Of a stretch of DNA of 64,000 nucleotides, positions 9,416 through 15,617 are shown piece after piece (the first letter of the stretch is position 1; every line of letters begins with the position of its first letter). Under the pieces are notes generated by a model that searched no databases, had not been told where the DNA came from, and saw only the letters and a program-made list of their open reading frames with translations. Made by a program: the position numbers and the translations under genes. The stretch spans positions 1 to 64,000 of the forward strand of contig CAJUDU010000002.1 of assembly GCA_910584935.1 (NCBI GenBank), written 5' to 3'. The DNA is from an uncultured Butyricicoccus sp. Lineage in GTDB: Bacteria > Bacillota > Clostridia > Oscillospirales > Butyricicoccaceae.

Positions 9416-9793
9416 ATGAAAAAATATGCAGGCAATAACACATTAAGCGCGCTGGCTGCGATTGTGAAAACCGCCCTGAATGAGCATCAAACAGATATAA
9501 ATGCCCATAATGATATCCGGGAACTGGTAAATAAGTACAAGCCAAAAGTTGTTGTTGTGACAATCCCAGCAACAAATGCAGGCGCAAATGGTGCAGCTTC
9601 TGGAGCTTTCCCAGCGTGTACCGCAAACGAAACAGCTTGTATTGTGGATGCTGCACCTGCTGTCAGTTCAATTGATGCGTTTTATAATTGCGGATTTCGG
9701 TTAAGGACAATTAGCCCAACAGGATTTACATATTCTGTGGACAGGGATTTAACCAAACCGATAACTGTTTATATCTCTGTACAGGAGGCCTAA
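9416..9793 (+). CDS. Small fibre-associated phage protein
   Basis: A 125-residue protein, GGGGCAAGT upstream. The N-terminus (MKKYAGNNTLSALAAIVKT) repeats the helix pattern of the preceding protein, followed by DINAHNDIRELVNKYK. The remainder is a compact beta-rich, alanine-rich domain with three cysteines. It is probably an oligomeric adaptor beside the receptor-binding protein encoded 4 bases downstream. I do not recognise a named family. Confidence 0.5.
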   Translation: MKKYAGNNTLSALAAIVKTALNEHQTDINAHNDIRELVNKYKPKVVVVTIPATNAGANGAASGAFPACTANETACIVDAAPAVSSIDAFYNCGFRLRTISPTGFTYSVDRDLTKPITVYISVQEA

Positions 9794-9797
9794 ACAT

Positions 9798-11408
9798 ATG
9801 ATTTTAAATCGCAAATATAGGCGGAAAGTTGCAATTCCTGTACCGATGCAGCAAGGCAGCCTAATTTATAATGGCAATATGCAAAGTCCTGTATGGCAAA
9901 ACTATGACAGCGATAAAGCAACGATAACTGGTACAACAAGCAGCATAGATGCAGGGGCGATTTCGGTTGTGTTTGAGCCGAAACCAGGTTATTGTTGGTC
10001 AGATGGCAGTATTACACCTAAGAATGTAACATGGGCGATTGCCAAAGCGGCAGGCAGCCTGTCTTTGGATCAAACAAGCCTTAGTTTTAGCGCAGCGAAT
10101 GAAACAGATACGATCACTGTTACCCGCTCAGGTGATGGCGCAATTACAGCCGTATCCAGTGATACAAATGTTGTTACAGTTTCGGTATCCGGTACAACAG
10201 TAACTATCACATCTGTGGATAGCGGCGATGCTGTTATTACTATTGCGGTTGCCGAAGGCACAAACTACACAGCGCCAGCGGATAAGGCGGTAAGTGTTAC
10301 TGTGGAAACAGCGCCAGCAGCAAATGTGTTTGGTGTTTGCTGGAATATGAGCAGTAGTTCTACCGCACTCACCCGCTTGACAAAAAGCAATGACCCGAAT
10401 GGTTTGTGTACCGTTGATATTACCACAAACCCTGTTCCCGCTGTTGGTACAGGCGCAGGCAGTTCGCCATTTGACAACTATTCCCCATGGAAAGACATGG
10501 AGGAATACAATATCATCAATAATGTTGTGTCGCATAAGCGTGGGGATGCGGGATTTTCGCGGACAAGCTATGACACCATGGTTTACATCCCGACTTTTTA
10601 TTACAGGATTTTTGATAACAGTGGCAAGCGGTACTTCTATATTAGCGATGCAGAAATAGACGGATTTGAAAAGCATCCGGGGTCAAATAAGTATGTTGGG
10701 CGGTATAATACAATTTCGGGGTACGCTTCTAAAACTGGTGCTGCACCGTTGGTGAAAATTACTCGGGCAGCAGCAAGAACAGGTTCTCAAAAAAAAGGCA
10801 GCAAATGGGGACAATATGATTATGTTACATGGTGCGCTGTTTGGCTGCTTTATCTTGTGGAATTTGCAAGTTGGGACAGCCAGTCAAAAATAGGACAAGG
10901 TATTGTGAACGTAAGTGCGACACAGAAGACAGGTGGCATAGACACCGTGGTATACCATACCGGCAGGGCTGCGGGGACAGATGGACAAACAGCGGTACAA
11001 TATCGCCATATCGAAAACCCATGGGGCAATGTAGGTGAATGGATTGATGGAATAAATTTCAAAGGCGCATCAATTTATATTTGCTATGATAATTTGAGCT
11101 ACGCAGATGATACTCAAAACAATTATATCCTCATAGGAGAAAGAATTAGGGAATATGGTGGTAAAATCCAGATGATAGGGTTATCAGATAACGCATCATG
11201 GGCATTTTACCCTCATGCTGTGACAAAAGAAGACGCCCCTATTCCAGATAAGTATACTGATCAGCCGTATACTATAACCCAAGCTGTTTTATGGGTCGGG
11301 GGTGGATGGAACGCCAAAACGGATGGAGGATTATTTGAATTCATAACCCAGACTACAGCAACAGAAACAAGCTCAATTATCTCTACTCGTCTTCTTTATC
11401 ACCCCTAA
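9798..11408 (+). CDS. Receptor-binding protein with Ig-like domains and a C-type-lectin-like C-terminus resembling DGR variable proteins
   Basis: A 536-residue protein. Residues about 20-90 look like a bacterial Ig-like module (LIYNGNMQSPVWQNY), and about 92-170 like a second Big-type module (LSLDQTSLSFSAANETDTI). The rest has the layout of formylglycine-generating-enzyme-like C-type lectins found in phage variable proteins: AVWLLYLVEFASWDSQSKIG, then ENPWGNVGEWIDG. From residue 500 it carries VGGGWNAKTDGGLFEF followed by a polar stretch and TRLLYHP. In diversity-generating retroelement targets, the variable residues sit exactly in that final GG-W...GLF...RL segment. I find no reverse transcriptase, Avd or template repeat in this window. 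Probable role: host receptor binding. Confidence 0.75.
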   Translation: MILNRKYRRKVAIPVPMQQGSLIYNGNMQSPVWQNYDSDKATITGTTSSIDAGAISVVFEPKPGYCWSDGSITPKNVTWAIAKAAGSLSLDQTSLSFSAANETDTITVTRSGDGAITAVSSDTNVVTVSVSGTTVTITSVDSGDAVITIAVAEGTNYTAPADKAVSVTVETAPAANVFGVCWNMSSSSTALTRLTKSNDPNGLCTVDITTNPVPAVGTGAGSSPFDNYSPWKDMEEYNIINNVVSHKRGDAGFSRTSYDTMVYIPTFYYRIFDNSGKRYFYISDAEIDGFEKHPGSNKYVGRYNTISGYASKTGAAPLVKITRAAARTGSQKKGSKWGQYDYVTWCAVWLLYLVEFASWDSQSKIGQGIVNVSATQKTGGIDTVVYHTGRAAGTDGQTAVQYRHIENPWGNVGEWIDGINFKGASIYICYDNLSYADDTQNNYILIGERIREYGGKIQMIGLSDNASWAFYPHAVTKEDAPIPDKYTDQPYTITQAVLWVGGGWNAKTDGGLFEFITQTTATETSSIISTRLLYHP

Positions 11409-11440
11409 CAAAATCATATGGCAAACAAATTTATTTTGCC

Positions 11441-11458
11441 TTGCCCTTTTCAGGGCAA
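11441..11458. other. Hairpin with a 4-base loop downstream of the receptor-protein gene
   Basis: Arms TTGCCCT (11441-11447) and AGGGCAA (11452-11458) pair perfectly around the loop TTTC, which reads GAAA on the - strand. It lies 33 bases after the stop at 11408. It could be a homing-associated hairpin of a diversity-generating retroelement (those have GRNA loops) or just a weak terminator; only three T residues follow. Confidence 0.5.
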
Positions 11459-11502
11459 TTTCCCCCGCTTCCCGCTCACCAAATAGGAGGTGATGAAAAA
11501 TT

Positions 11503-11784
11503 ATGCAAGCAACCATCAGTGCGGATACCATCATCAAAGCAGCTTCCTTGCTGACTGCACTCAGCGTTATTGGCGGCGCAGTGCTTTGGGGCATCAAGTT
11601 TGTGGCACGCATTAAGCAGCAGGAAAAGGAGCTTGCCGCGATCCGCAGGGAACAGACACTGATTTGTTATGGCATTTCGGCTTGCCTGAAAGGGCTGAAA
11701 GAACAGGGCTGTAATGGTCCGGTGACAGATGCGCTGGACAAGCTGGAAAAGCATTTGAATCTGGCAGCACATGAAGATGAATGA
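11503..11784 (+). CDS. Small membrane protein of the phage lysis cassette
   Basis: A 93-residue protein with a strong AGGAGGTGATG site. One N-terminal membrane segment (about residues 10-34) is followed by a charged coil and ICYGISACLKGLKEQGCNGP, a signature of a small protein that precedes the holin in many Clostridia phages. It is probably a holin partner or antiholin; that role is inferred from position. Its stop overlaps a possible earlier start of the next gene. Confidence 0.6.
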   Translation: MQATISADTIIKAASLLTALSVIGGAVLWGIKFVARIKQQEKELAAIRREQTLICYGISACLKGLKEQGCNGPVTDALDKLEKHLNLAAHEDE

Positions 11785-11801
11785 AAGGAACGATTATACA
11801 T

Positions 11802-12080
11802 ATGGAGAATTTAGGTTTTACAGCAATCCCGGCAATTACGGTTATCTGTTACCTGATTGCGCAGATTGTAAAAGCAACTGCGGTGGACAATAAGTGGCTG
11901 CCGATTGTATGCGGCATTGCAGGTGCAGTGCTGGGTGTTGCCGCAATGTATATCATGCCCGATTTTGCCGCGACAGATTATATTTCTGCTGTGGCGGTTG
12001 GGATTGTGTCCGGACTGGCTGCAACGGGTGTGCATCAGGTGGCAAAGCAATTGGGCGGTGGACATGATGATGAAAAATAA
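11802..12080 (+). CDS. Phage holin family protein
   Basis: A 92-residue protein starting MENLGFTAIPAITVICYLIA; ATG 11781, overlapping the previous stop, is an alternative start. Three hydrophobic segments (about residues 8-22, 30-50 and 60-78) and a short charged end fit a class I-like holin, which opens the membrane for the amidase encoded next. The amidase start lies inside the 3' end of this gene, so the two are probably translationally coupled. Confidence 0.75.
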   Translation: MENLGFTAIPAITVICYLIAQIVKATAVDNKWLPIVCGIAGAVLGVAAMYIMPDFAATDYISAVAVGIVSGLAATGVHQVAKQLGGGHDDEK

Positions 12081-12837
12081 CGGCTTTTTGATGTTCCAGT
12101 CAAACGAAGCAGAATCTTTTCTGACAGGGCATATGCCAAAACGGAAAATCCGACTCGTGCAGCTGCATCATACCTGGTCGCCGGAATATAAGCATTTTGA
12201 CGGCAGAAATCATTTTACCCGACAGGCAGCCATGCGGCAAAGCCATTTGGCACGTGGTTTCGCTGATATTGCACAGCATTTTACTGTATTCCCAGATGGG
12301 CTAATCCTGACCGGCAGAAGCCTTGAGAAAGACCCTGCTGGGGTTGTTGGTGCAAATAAAGGTGCTGTCTGTATTGAAAATTTCGGGAATTTCGATGCTG
12401 GATATGATAAGATGACCGCTGAACAGGCAGATGCTATTATTACCCTTGTGGCGACATTGTGCAAAGTATTTGTGCTGGAGCCGGAAACGTCAATTACTTA
12501 CCACGCTTGGTGGACAGCAAACGGGCAAGCATTGGGCGATTATCATCCAGCCAAAAGCGCCAAAACCTGCCCTGGGACGGCTTTCTTTGGCGGGAATACC
12601 AGAGATGCTTTCCTGAAAAATCTATTGCCGCGCATAAAAGACGCGATGCAACTGAAGGAGGAAACCGAAATGCGGTACAAATATTATGATGATATGCCCG
12701 ATTGGGCAAAGCCGACTATTGCCAAGCTGGTGCGGAAAGGTTTGCTGAAAGGCGATTGTGATGGTGCGCATAACCTTAGTGAGGATGCGCTGAAAGTCTT
12801 TGTGGTCAATGACCGCGCTGGGTTGTATGGGGAATAA
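12070..12837 (+). CDS. Endolysin, N-acetylmuramoyl-L-alanine amidase (Amidase_2/PGRP fold)
   Basis: About 255 residues; three consecutive ATGs (12064, 12067, 12070) are possible starts, with GGCGGTGG before them. Residues about 25-185 are an Amidase_2 domain with putative zinc ligands in QLHHTW, in TYHAW/DYHPA, and the Cys of KTCPG. It cuts the bond between MurNAc and the peptide stem for host lysis. After residue about 195 comes a helical SLH-like segment (DMPDWAKPTIAKLVRKGLLK), a usual C-terminal piece in Clostridia phage amidases and perhaps wall-binding. It directly follows the holin gene. Confidence 0.9.
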   Translation: MKNNGFLMFQSNEAESFLTGHMPKRKIRLVQLHHTWSPEYKHFDGRNHFTRQAAMRQSHLARGFADIAQHFTVFPDGLILTGRSLEKDPAGVVGANKGAVCIENFGNFDAGYDKMTAEQADAIITLVATLCKVFVLEPETSITYHAWWTANGQALGDYHPAKSAKTCPGTAFFGGNTRDAFLKNLLPRIKDAMQLKEETEMRYKYYDDMPDWAKPTIAKLVRKGLLKGDCDGAHNLSEDALKVFVVNDRAGLYGE

Positions 12838-12838
12838 T

Positions 12839-13732
12839 ATGACCATTAAAATCGGACTGATTGATGTGGATTCCCACAACTTTCCTAATCTGTGCCTGAT
12901 GAAGTTATCCGCATATCATAAGGCGCGGGGTGACCAGGTTGAGTGGTGGGATCCTCAAAGTCATTATGACCTTGTTTACAAGAGCCGGGTATTCACAGAT
13001 ACTTACTCCAAAGATACGATTGCTGTCACCAACGCTGGCAAGGTGATCCGCGGCGGCACAGGATATGGACCAGGTCATAACCTTCCGGATGAAATAGAAC
13101 ATACCTATCCGGACTATTCTTTATATCCGCAGTTTTCCGATACCGCCTATGGTTTTTTGACCCGTGGCTGTCCGCGAAATTGCGGATTTTGCATTGTTAG
13201 CGGCAAGGAGGGACGGCAAAGCCGCAAGGTCGCTGATCTATCCGAATTTTGGGACGGGCAGAGGGAAATTAAGCTGCTGGATGCAAACCTGCTTGCCTGT
13301 CCTGATCATGAAACACTGATTTTGCAGCTTGCCGAAAGCCGTGCATGGGTGGATTTCTCGCAAGGGCTGGATATCCGGCTGATTACACCGAACAATGTGG
13401 CGCTGCTGAATCAGGTACGCACCAAGGCGGTGCATTTTGCATGGGACAATCCAAACGAGGACTTGACCGGGTACTTCCGGCGTTTTCTGGAATTGACAGC
13501 AATTAAGAGCAGCCGCAGGCGGCGTGTTTATGTCCTGACTAACTACGGCAGCACCCATGAGCAGGACTTGTACCGGGTAGAAACCCTGCGCGGTATGGGG
13601 TATGACCCCTATGTGATGGTCTACGACCGCCCCACCGCACCGAAAATCACCCGCCAGCTTCAGCGCTGGGTGAACAACAAGCGGATATTCTATGCCGTGC
13701 CTAAATTTGCTGACTACAGGCATAACAGTTAA
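12839..13732 (+). CDS. Radical SAM protein carried at the prophage edge
   Basis: A 297-residue protein starting at ATG 12839, with GGGGA 6 bases upstream. The N-terminal about 100 residues resemble the B12-binding-like domain that precedes many radical SAM domains. The cluster motif is CPRNCGFC (Cys111, Cys115, Cys118), the CxxxCxxC that binds the [4Fe-4S] cluster and SAM. The C-terminal part contains SQGLDIRLITPNNVALL and YDPYVMVYDRP, as in phage and mobile-element radical SAM proteins of unknown substrate. It is in the lysis operon, 2 bases after the amidase stop. A lysogenic-conversion or nucleic-acid-modifying role is possible; the substrate is unknown. Confidence 0.8.
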   Translation: MTIKIGLIDVDSHNFPNLCLMKLSAYHKARGDQVEWWDPQSHYDLVYKSRVFTDTYSKDTIAVTNAGKVIRGGTGYGPGHNLPDEIEHTYPDYSLYPQFSDTAYGFLTRGCPRNCGFCIVSGKEGRQSRKVADLSEFWDGQREIKLLDANLLACPDHETLILQLAESRAWVDFSQGLDIRLITPNNVALLNQVRTKAVHFAWDNPNEDLTGYFRRFLELTAIKSSRRRRVYVLTNYGSTHEQDLYRVETLRGMGYDPYVMVYDRPTAPKITRQLQRWVNNKRIFYAVPKFADYRHNS

Positions 13733-13754
13733 AGAATAAAAAATTATTTTCCCG

Positions 13755-13788
13755 TTCGACACGCAAAGGTCGAAGTCTGTGGTATACT
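13755..13788 (+). promoter_or_regulatory. Extended -10 promoter with an upstream inverted repeat
   Basis: TGGTATACT at 13780-13788 fits an extended -10 element. Just upstream, TTCGAC (13755-13760) and GTCGAA (13769-13774) form a perfect 6-base inverted repeat in the -35 zone. A transcript from here would run about 75 bases to the terminator at 13829-13872 with no evident open frame. Confidence 0.4.
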
Positions 13789-13828
13789 GTAATTGTCCTA
13801 AGGCATTCAGCCGCCACAGGACATTCCT

Positions 13829-13872
13829 AAAAAAGCCCTGTCCTCCGCCAAGAGGGGCAGGGTTTTTTTATT
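13829..13872. terminator. Bidirectional rho-independent terminator at the prophage edge
   Basis: AAAAAAGCCCTGTCCTC pairs with GAGGGGCAGGGTTTTTTT around CGCCAA, with one bulged G. A-run and T-run flank the stem, so it can stop transcription from either side. It closes the phage late operon. Confidence 0.8.
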
Positions 13873-13915
13873 TATATGACTATTTACACAGTTGCAAAAA
13901 GGTATAGAATATAAC

Positions 13916-13943
13916 AAAAGGACGGTTTTATCCGCCCTTTTTT
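13916..13943 (+). terminator. Rho-independent terminator near the element junction
   Basis: AAAAGGACGG and CCGCCCTTTTTT form a stem with one mismatch around TTTTAT, followed by T-rich sequence. It lies just before the GC-rich conjugative element begins. Confidence 0.6.
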
Positions 13944-13965
13944 GTTTTGTACTAATCATTGTTAG

Positions 13966-14271
13966 CCAACCGGGGCGACCCAGAACCCCAAAGACCTGCT
14001 TTCCTCCCCGGAGATCGAAAATATCCTGGAGAACAGCGACTTCATCTATATGCTCAACCAGGCGGCGGGCGACCGGAAGATCCTGGCGGAGCGGCTGAAT
14101 ATTTCTTCCGAACAGCTTGCCTATGTGACCAACTCCGAGCCGGGCCACGGGCTGCTGTTTTTCAACAATGTCATCCTGCCCTTTGCGGATGACTTCCCAA
14201 AGGATACCGAACTCTACAAACTGCTCACCACCAAGCCCAGCGAGGTGGAACATGAGGAAAGGATGGGATAA
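13966..14271 (+). pseudogene. C-terminal fragment of a VirB4-like conjugation ATPase
   Basis: The frame opens after TAG 13963-13965 and reads TGATQNPKDLLSSP onward for 101 residues to the stop at 14271. It includes FIYMLNQAAGDRKILAERLN and YVTNSEPGHGLLFFNN. These are the conserved last part of the TraE/VirB4-type ATPases of CTn elements, which power type IV secretion. There is no good start codon at the left end; the first ATG is internal at 14050. The gene is therefore cut exactly where the prophage side begins. Its remainder may lie left of the prophage. Confidence 0.8.
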
Positions 14272-14275
14272 GGAT

Positions 14276-14599
14276 ATGGAACAGGAAAAGCTGTATGTCA
14301 TCGAGGAAAAGACCTACCAGGCCCACATCGACGAGGAAGTTCACCTCTACGGGCTGCTGCATCAACTGGCCTTCCTTGCCGGGAAGATCAAGGATCGCCG
14401 GGACATGGAGAACCTGATCGACACCGCCCGGCGGTACGGCGAGATCGCCGACCAGATGTTTGACCGCTGGAGCATCCCCGGCCGCTACCTGGTGTTCGGC
14501 GACAAGGCCGACCTTGCCCGGCTGAAGGCCCTGGAGCTGTGCGAGCTGGACGCCTTCTATGTGGACTGCGAGGATGACGAGGATCAGCCTCATGCCTGA
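14276..14599 (+). CDS. Conserved small protein of the conjugative element
   Basis: A 107-residue acidic protein starting MEQEKLYVIEEKTYQAHIDE, with GGGATAAGG upstream and 4 bases after the VirB4 stop. It is mostly helical, with GKIKDRRDMENLIDTARRYG and an acidic tail (DAFYVDCEDDEDQPHA). Genes like this sit between the ATPase and methyltransferase in Clostridia conjugative elements. No function is known to me. The start of the next gene overlaps its end. Confidence 0.65.
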   Translation: MEQEKLYVIEEKTYQAHIDEEVHLYGLLHQLAFLAGKIKDRRDMENLIDTARRYGEIADQMFDRWSIPGRYLVFGDKADLARLKALELCELDAFYVDCEDDEDQPHA

Positions 14600-15617
14600 C
14601 CGCCTTACCCATGTCAGCCTCTTTTCCGGCATCGGCGGGCTGGACCTTGCGGCGGAGGCGGCGGGCTTTGAAACGGTCTGTCAATGCGAGTGGGCGGACT
14701 ATCCCTATTCCATCCTGAAAAAGCATTGGCCGGATGTGCCGAAGTTCCGGGACATCACCACATTCACGAAGGAGGCGTTTTTTGAGAAAACAGGACTTGA
14801 AACCATCACGATTCTCTCCGGCGGATTCCCGTGCCAGCCCTTCTCCACCGCAGGAAAGCGGCGTGGCTTTGCGGATGAACGCTACCTGTGGCCGGAGATG
14901 TGCCGCATTATTACCGAACTGCGGCCCCGTTGGGTGCTTGGGGAAAATGTTGCTGGCTTCATCAATATGGGGCTCGACAAAACGATCTTTGACCTGGCAA
15001 AAGCGGGATACGCTGTTCTCCCATTCGTATTTCCGGCTTGCGGTGTCGGCGCATGGCATGAGCGCCAGCGAACTTTTATCGTCGCGGCTGATGTTTCCCA
15101 CGCCCCTTGCCTCCGACAAATCCACGGGACGGGACGCTGCCAACCTGGATGTGTTCCTGTCGGACAATGGGATATTCCGCAAACGGAACAAGGACGGGTC
15201 GATCTGGAGCCTGTCCCTGTCGGCGGCGGTGTTCTATCTGACCCCGGCGGCGTCGGAGGGTTACCGCTCCACTTTGAAACCGGCGGCCTTTCGGGACAAA
15301 TCTCCGTCCTCCAACCTGTCGGCTCAGGTGATTCGGCAGGAGCAGCCCCGTTCCGAGAAAGCGGCGATGAACCCGGATTGGGTGGAATGGCTTATGGGAT
15401 TCCCCCCGAAATGGACGGACGCATCCTATGGCGTGCCGAGCCGGAGGGCGTCCCACGGATCACCGAGGACACGAAGGATCGGGCCCTGCGGCTGAAAACC
15501 TTGGGGAACGCGGTCTGCCCGCCCCAGGCGTATCCCATTTTCCAGTACATCGCCATGATCGAAACCGGGGCCTGTGTCAACATCTGCCCCTATGGAACAG
15601 GAGGTGACGCACCTTGA
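14595..15617 (+). CDS. DNA (cytosine-5) methyltransferase
   Basis: About 340 residues from ATG 14595 (MPDRLTHVSLFSGIGGLDLA); an upstream in-frame ATG at 14559 is possible. Motif I (SLFSGIGGLDLA), motif IV with the catalytic Cys (GGFPCQPFS), motif VI (GENV) and motif X (RLKTLGNAVCPPQA) are present, so the core looks complete. It methylates cytosine C5, probably to protect the element from restriction after transfer. The variable stretch between motif VIII and the end is low in recognisable sequence, and another frame within it (15058-15495) is also open and family-like. It sits in the transfer operon, with a 4-base overlap to the next gene. Confidence 0.85.
   Translation, partial: PDRLTHVSLFSGIGGLDLAAEAAGFETVCQCEWADYPYSILKKHWPDVPKFRDITTFTKEAFFEKTGLETITILSGGFPCQPFSTAGKRRGFADERYLWPEMCRIITELRPRWVLGENVAGFINMGLDKTIFDLAKAGYAVLPFVFPACGVGAWHERQRTFIVAADVSHAPCLRQIHGTGRCQPGCVPVGQWDIPQTEQGRVDLEPVPVGGGVLSDPGGVGGLPLHFETGGLSGQISVLQPVGSGDSAGAAPFRESGDEPGLGGMAYGIPPEMDGRILWRAEPEGVPRITEDTKDRALRLKTLGNAVCPPQAYPIFQYIAMIETGACVNICPYGTGGDAP
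15058..15495 (+). other. Overlapping alternative-frame ORF with a methyltransferase-associated motif
   Basis: In the +1 frame relative to the methyltransferase, 145 codons starting MSASELLSSRLMFPTPLASD include NPDWVEWLMGFPPKWTD. That motif is seen near the C-terminus of phage-type C5 methyltransferases or in small neighbouring proteins. The overlap may be a true nested gene, a frameshifted arm of the methyltransferase, or a chance frame in GC-rich DNA. The motif match is better than I expect by chance. Confidence 0.45.

Larger units (their letters stand above)
1..13965 (+). mobile_element. Right part of a prophage with a contractile (PBSX-like) tail
   Basis: All genes read on the + strand in the order tape measure, LysM baseplate protein, hub, XkdR/S/T/U-like baseplate proteins, fibres, holin-like proteins, amidase. 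This is the canonical late module of PBSX-type contractile-tail phages. The lysis genes lie at the right edge, as expected when attR is close by. The region is AT-richer than the conjugative element that follows. The left part, with integrase and head genes, is outside the window. The exact right end is inferred from the sharp composition and coding change near 13960. Confidence 0.85.

Noticed and set aside
11441..11458. Hairpin as a normal terminator of the receptor-protein gene
   Set aside because: Stem is short and only TTT follows, and the lysis genes downstream have no evident promoter, so transcription probably continues; kept as a retroelement-type hairpin candidate.
9798..13732. A reverse transcriptase or template repeat close to the receptor protein
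   Set aside because: Every gene downstream to the phage end is accounted for and none has RT motifs; no second copy of the terminal segment was noticed in the window.
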